A stretch of 64,000 bases of DNA from the NCBI GenBank assembly GCA_033439255.1, contig CM065891.1, forward strand, positions 1,612,001-1,676,000, read 5' to 3'. Each line of letters opens with the position of its first letter. The stretch's first letter is position 1. The stretch comes from Hericium rajendrae (Eukaryota; Basidiomycota; Agaricomycetes; Russulales; Hericiaceae). Positions 58,956 to 64,000 of the stretch are shown piece by piece. Under the pieces are notes generated by a model. That model did not search any database and had not been told where the DNA came from. It saw only the letters and a program-made list of their open reading frames with translations. A program made the position numbers and the translations under genes.

Positions 58956-59535
58956 TTTATGTTCTAGCAAGGTTGTTCAACGATTGTGGAAAGAGCGCGG
59001 CTCTGAGAGGTCTGTAACAAGTGTTCGGAACGTGGAAGACAGAAGGCCTGTTTGACGGAACGGAAGAAGAGGTGAAGAGAAAGAAAATGGCGGGCAGAGC
59101 ACAGCTCAGCAAAGATGCTTGCGCGGGCACAAAAGAAAGAAACAAGAAGGGAGGAATGATGTGCTCTGAGAGCGAGGACGCGAGAAGTAAGGAGGTGAAG
59201 CGCCCGTCGGCAAGCGGTATGGTTACGATGAACGAGGCACTGCCACCGCCTCCATTGTCTCAGGGACAATCAACCCGAGCACTCCGAAATGAATCCAGCT
59301 TTATTTTTACAACATGACCTGTCTGTCAATCATACAACATTGGTAGCTACTATGCTGCAGCGAGATAAATGTGAGCTTCGTCCGATGAGCATTGCTCTTA
59401 GTCCGAGTAGTAGACCCCATCCATGTGAACAAAAATGGTAGTACAAGTACAGAGCAAAGAAACCAATGCTATAACACCTTGGGGAAACCGCTAGGAGTCG
59501 GAGGAGGGGCTGGCTCGGGTGTGCTGTATCGCTGA
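58956..59535. other. Intergenic region, no gene seen
   Basis: Promoter side of the DUF7727-like gene and 3' region of the next gene. Confidence 0.5.
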
Positions 59536-61367
59536 TCATGAGAGCGTCAGATCGCCATCATCCAGAACATGCTGTCCACTCACCGCATAAAGGTCAATAT
59601 CAAAGTCGCCAGAATCAAGGCTGGATCGAGACATCTCTCGACCTCCCGCGGTGCGCGGTGTCGCGGGGAAGTCTGAAGACGAGAGCACAGCAGTGCTCCG
59701 CGCTCGATCGAGCCTCGGTGATGAGACCTGCCTCTTGTAACCCGTGAAGCCGTCTTCTAGTTCCGGTTTTTGTATCGGCAGGCGAGGACTCGGCACCACG
59801 TACATAAACTTCTTCTGTTTCAATTTTTTGCGCCGACGGAGGATAAAGATAAGAAGCACGACAAGAAAAACGCCAACTAATGCTGCTATCGTGATCCCGA
59901 TAGCCATGCCTGTTGCGGTGACCGAGCTACTATTACTGCTTGCGGCACCGGGCGTTGCAGTCTGAGATGATCTACGAAAAAAATGGATTATCGGATCAAC
60001 ATAAGAAGGATCGAGGAGTTGATACAACTCACGACGTAGTTGGAGACACGCTGATGGCACTGGAGCTCGGAGGAGCGCTGGTGGCGTTCAGGCCGGCAGA
60101 GGAGCTACCACTAACAGGCGTGCCACCATTAGCGCTCCACACTGTGACTGCGTCGACATCCATGAACCGTCCTGTGTTCTGTTTTCCAGGTTCGTCGGGA
60201 TCAGCAGTGACAATGAGAGTGTGCTGGCCAGGTCCGAACTGGTTGGAAAAGAACTGTACAAACGTGAGAAGCTGCAACTGGACCGTAGTCATTGAAACTT
60301 GCCAGTAATGTCTACGAAAATATCATGATCATGTCTTTCTGTACGAGATCATTCAACTCACTTTGATATGCAATTCGCTCACTATGCCATTAGAGCCACC
60401 GTCTAATGATTGTGTTTTTCCGTCCACCGAAACTGTGAAATTAGCATGATCTGGCGACACTGTGCCAAACAATGCGACCGCGTCGCCTGTAAAAGTCAAT
60501 TGAGCCTGAGCACCACCGGTCTGGGTGAAACTGGAGCCAAACAGAATCAGCTCAGGCGACATCGCATTGAATGATATACATTGACGCACTGGATGCCGTT
60601 CTGAATGGTTCCCTGAAGCTTATTCACTGCCCAAGTCGACGCAGACGGCAAGTATTTCCATGCTGGATCCGAGTCATCGACAATGCTGTTGGTGACAGAT
60701 GCACTAGAATGCGGACTAAGAAAAAATGATATTCCTTTGGTCAACAGATGGCCCACCCAGGATTGCCAACTTGTGTCTCGAAAGTGAGCGAGTCCAGGTC
60801 GAGCGATGCACCTGATCCAGTATTGGTAAACACGACTGTGTGAAGACCCATCTGAAGCTCAGATATTCCGCCGAGCAGTTGCTCGAAAATAGCCGTCGGA
60901 TTTTGTGCATTTCCAGCAAATGTCTTCCCGTCGACGGTGATAGTGAAGTTGCCGTAATTCGGACGCTTTGCGCCAAATAACCAGATTCCCGTCCCTATAA
61001 GAACATACTTATATGAGGAGATTCAGACGTCGAGAAAGAAGCATACCATTGAATTGGAACGTAGCGGATGCGCCTTGCGTGGATGTCGTGTGGAATGACC
61101 CGCCCGAGTACAGCTACAGCAACATGATAGGTTATGAGACTCATGCTCCATGTGACATGGATCAACTCAACGCACCGGAGCATCGCTGTCGGGGCTGTCG
61201 GTCCACGCGCCCACTGGAGAGTAAGTTATTAAAGGAGTACTGTCTTCGGCTGTCAAGAAGCAAACGACATGAGGGCGATCGGCAGCGACGAGGACAGGGA
61301 CGCACGCACCGCTGACATTGAACGATGCCATCAAGGCAATGGAGAGTATATTAGAGCGAGATACCAA
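59536..61367 (-). CDS. Type I membrane protein with two beta-sandwich (lectin-like) repeats
   Basis: Probable cell-surface glycoprotein of a large basidiomycete family; ligand unknown. From the N-terminus: hydrophobic signal (NILSIALMASFNVS), repeat 1 with ITYSPVGAW, YSGGSFHTTSTQGASATFQF, GIWLFGAKRPNYGNFTITVD and LGGISELQMGLHTVVFTNTG; repeat 2 with DDSDPAWKYLPSASTW, AQLTFTGDAVALFGTVSPDH and FGPGQHTLIVTADPD; a Ser/Thr-rich stalk; one membrane span (IGITIAALVGVFLVVLLIFI) followed by RRRKK; and a cytosolic tail ending in DDGDLTLS. About 480 residues, seven or so exons. No ATG precedes the signal in frame: the codon at 61367 reads TTG, so the start is unresolved (missing upstream exon or a base error). 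Confidence 0.78.
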
Positions 61368-62063
61368 TAATTAGTTCAGGTGCCGTGGCTAGCACAGACA
61401 GTGGGAGAATGTCTGTCCAGCAGAAAGGCGAATAGAAGTCGCGCGATACTGCAATGTTAGGGCTAGAAGAGAGGTATGCCCCCATCATCCAAAGTGCGGG
61501 CAGTGGACCCTGCCTACAAACTGATTGATCGCCTTACACAGACGTATTACAACTGGCACAGCGTGTACCTTAGGATGGCGCGGGTCTTGATTGCGCCGCT
61601 TACCTAGCACAGGGACAGACGGGGATAGATTGTATCATCGACATCACCATCATGATGTTTGAGGACGTGGATAGGTCGACGGTGAACCTGAGACTTGCTC
61701 GTGGATTGAAATGGAGAAAGTCGACACTGGTGGCGGCCAGTCTTGACCAAGTTGGCAGGAGGATCGACAGAAGCGGGCTCCCAATGTCTTCGGCTAGGTC
61801 CGTTTGCGCCACAGACGCGTTTTCAATTTGTCCACTCCACTCAAGTCGCGTCGATTATCTCAAAAAAAAAACACTACGCCATCTGACACCCAGGCAAGCT
61901 CGTCTTCATCCCACATTGGCCACTTATTAGGTGATTTCTCATCAGGCTTTATTTTGCCCTTCAATCTTACTACATACATAAAACTGACCACCGCATCACG
62001 GTCCTGATATTTAGAACGTTGTCTTCGAGGAAAAGCGATTCGAGCCAAATTCAAGCGAACCAA
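61368..62063. other. Divergent promoter region, no gene seen
   Basis: Between the membrane glycoprotein and the MYND gene. Nothing else noted apart from an A9 run near 61862. Confidence 0.5.
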
Positions 62064-63013
62064 ATGATGTCTTCCGGAGCATCCAACGATGCTGATTCGG
62101 CTCCTTTGCCTCCTTTCCATGATTCGCCCATGCCTTTACATACCCATCGACACTGCAAGAGTTGTTTACAAATGGCGCGTTGCGAAGGCAAAAAGCTTTT
62201 CAAGTGTACGGCCTGCCATATCAATAACTACTGTGTTCGTCTTTTCCTACTGACGGACATCGTGCCACACTAATACATTGATGAATTATAAGTGCAAGGC
62301 ATGTCAGAAGGAACATTGGCCGTCGCACAAACTAGAATGCAAGCAACTTTCTCAGATGCGCACTGAGGTCACCTCCACGACAAACAACCCGCAAGCATGG
62401 ATTGACTTCACGAATTGGCTGGAATACCATCACACTTCCCTCATCAACAGCACTGTCGCTTCCATGGATCTTCCCAAGAACCCCGGCGCAGATGAGTACA
62501 CCATCCTCTTGATCCAGATCCACTATTGCAACGCTCCGGGAGACCCAATGCCACGACGCTTCTGTCTGAAATCCGCCGTGCCTGTGGACATACGTACCCA
62601 CCCAATCGGACAGACGTTCGGATTCGGAAAAGATAGTAAAGAGCGGGCCTTCCACGTTGAGATGGGAAGGATGCAGCTTGAGGACGATTATGGTGGGACA
62701 GGCAGATACCTGTTGCTCGCCGATTTTGGCGCAACGCAGATTCCGTTCACGAAGGCATTTGCCATCGACAAATGGGCCGCCCGCGCAAAGCCAAATCCAA
62801 ATTGGGGTATGCTCTTGATGGAGCATTTCATTCAGGGAAAGAGGGTTCATTTTTGCTGTGGGAAACTTGAGGACGGAGGTTGCTGCTGCGGTGGTTGGAC
62901 TCATGCCGACTACAAGGTATGCTTCGAGCGTACTTTTGTCTTGCCCTTGTTCGTCGCTGATAGTCTTTTTCCCTGCCTTCCAGGAGAATTTCGAGAAAGT
63001 ACAGAACGCCTAA
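62064..63013 (+). CDS. MYND-type zinc finger protein
   Basis: Two ATGs in a row at 62064 and 62067. Exon 1 to 62234, exon 2 from 62293 to 62916, exon 3 from 62984 to the stop; about 275 residues. The MYND finger spans the first intron: CKSCLQMARCEGKKLFKCTACHI, YC, then CKACQKEHWPSHKLEC, giving the expected C-x2-C, C-x2-C, C-x3-C, H-x3-C ligands. The remaining 200 residues are globular (WIDFTNWLEYHHTSLINSTV, PRRFCLKSAVPVD, HPIGQTFGFGKDSKERAFHV), with a Cys-rich patch CCGKLEDGGCCCGGW near the end. No SET domain is visible. MYND modules bind proline-rich partners; the specific role is unknown. The frame is clean. Confidence 0.85.
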
Positions 63014-63375
63014 TCAGGCTTTCAAAAACAAGGGTCGGCTCGTTCGTCGTTAGGCATCGAGCGCCAGTGAGGTGGTCTAAACTCAGACCGGGGCGAGTGA
63101 TGTTAACTGGCTTCCACTGATCCCCTCGCTGTATTCTCGTCTACTTGGTTCGATATTACTTTTGTTTACGATCGTACACTTCGAGCAACTCCGCATACAA
63201 TGTAGAATACCACACATTTTGTTGTATTTTGTCCTTCGCCGACGTGCCATCCCGACATTACCAAAAAGGGAAACAGCCAAGACGGCCGCAACTCAAATGA
63301 ACTGCGCGGGGACCCTAATTTCCGCGTCGCTGAGACTCTGCATCTAACCACCACCGCCATTCCGCGACTTCCTCG
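63014..63375. other. Intergenic region, no gene seen
   Basis: Separates the MYND gene from the last, partial gene; open frames here lack character. Confidence 0.5.
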
Positions 63376-64000
63376 ATGCCTCCAAAAAAACCCGTCAAGA
63401 CTGTTACCTCTGGGTCGGGCGCCAATACGCAGTCGACTTCTCTCGTCCCGAGAGCGCCGAGGGACATCACTGCTAAAGCCAGCCACGATTATCGTCGCGA
63501 TACTGAGACAGGAGTGCTGAAGTCGACGCATCTTGCGCTCACTTTGCGCAATGGCAAACATGGTTCCAGGGGAACAGGCGAGTTGGCCTCGTCCAAGAAG
63601 ATCAGTGGACGAGAGAAACTTGATTACCTAGGCGGTAAGCAGGGCGTATTGTTTGAATTCGGGCAGGAGCAAGAAAACTCATTTTCCCGATGAAGAATAT
63701 AGGACCGCGGATCCTGAGGGTGCCCTCGTCGTTACGTTTGATATGGAGAAATGTTTGAACATCGCCCAATCTCAGTTCAACAGTCAGTCACACGTTTTTG
63801 AGCGAACGCATACACGCTCATAAAAAGAAAACAGGCTATGTAGACGATATAATTGACCTGAAGGATCGCAACTATTTCAACGCGGAGGTGCACAATGAGC
63901 TCATCGCTCGTTACAGTCGCCATGCTGAAGATCTGATGAATGACAAGAACACAGTCACAGCGGCGATAGGGGCTAGGTGAGTAACCAGCTTGATGGACGG
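63376..64000 (+). CDS. Hypothetical protein, partial (runs off the window)
   Basis: Not recognised. ATG at 63376 opens MPPKKPVKTVTSGSG, a basic Lys/Ser/Thr-rich start. After an intron near 63635 comes KKTHFPDEEYRTADPEG and LVVTFDMEKCLNIAQSQFN, then after another intron near 63781-63834 comes GYVDDIIDLKDRNYFNAEVHNELIARYS and LMNDKNTVTAAIGA. A donor (GTGAGT) lies at about 63977, so the gene goes on beyond the window. At least 180 residues, mostly helical and charged, perhaps a nuclear protein given the basic N-terminus. Confidence 0.6.

Noticed and set aside
1-64000. CRISPR arrays, rRNA genes, or retroviral/LTR-type elements
   Set aside because: No spaced identical repeats, no rRNA sequence and no reverse transcriptase or paired LTRs were recognised.

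Overview
The window is nuclear DNA of a filamentous basidiomycete, most likely an Agaricomycete. Genes are dense and on both strands, and almost all are split by many 45-65 nt GT-AG introns. The families are typical of that group: monocarboxylate-type MFS transporters, GDSL esterase, microsomal P450, F-box/LRR-like protein, MBOAT wax synthase, GH55 beta-1,3-glucanases, MYND protein and a type I membrane protein with paired beta-sandwich domains. All exon joins were made by hand from reading frames and splice signals.

Layout. 1-7.8 kb: MFS transporter, GDSL esterase (minus), APH/choline-kinase-like protein, a small NCQDW-motif protein, and the 5' exon of a second MFS gene. 7.84-14.27 kb: a 6,433-bp DNA transposon inserted inside that exon. 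14.3-20.3 kb: the rest of the second MFS gene, a membrane protein (minus) and a P450. 21.6-36.5 kb: F-box protein, SLU7 (minus), wax synthase-like acyltransferase, CHD1 (minus) divergent from TFB4, and an Ntn-type asparaginase (minus). 38.3-44.3 kb: NAD-dependent reductase, ICMT-like methyltransferase (minus) and a conserved-looking orphan. 44.7-46.1 kb: a 1.4-kb foldback element. 47.6-56.3 kb: two tandem GH55 genes. 56.5-63 kb: APA2-type phosphorylase, small four-helix membrane protein, two-domain membrane glycoprotein (all minus) and a MYND protein. 63.4 kb to the end: a partial gene.

The main discovery is the transposon. It has 34-bp perfect terminal inverted repeats and a 6-bp target duplication (GGTCAA), and removing it restores the MFS reading frame exactly. 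Its single 13-exon gene reads without a break as about 1,714 residues. The predicted protein joins a Ulp1-type cysteine protease (His, Asp, Gln and Cys all present), a CCHC finger and a DDE transposase whose motifs resemble the P/THAP9 group. The element looks whole and recently inserted.

The second mobile element is a palindrome with 518-bp arms (one mismatch seen) and a 9-bp target duplication (GTTTACATG). That pattern fits a non-autonomous Mutator-like foldback. Each arm carries tRNA-like A and B boxes.

Many host genes, including the normally essential SLU7 and TFB4, show one-base frame slips, several beside homopolymers. This points to leftover assembly errors more than to mass gene death, so apparent frameshifts in this window should be read with care.
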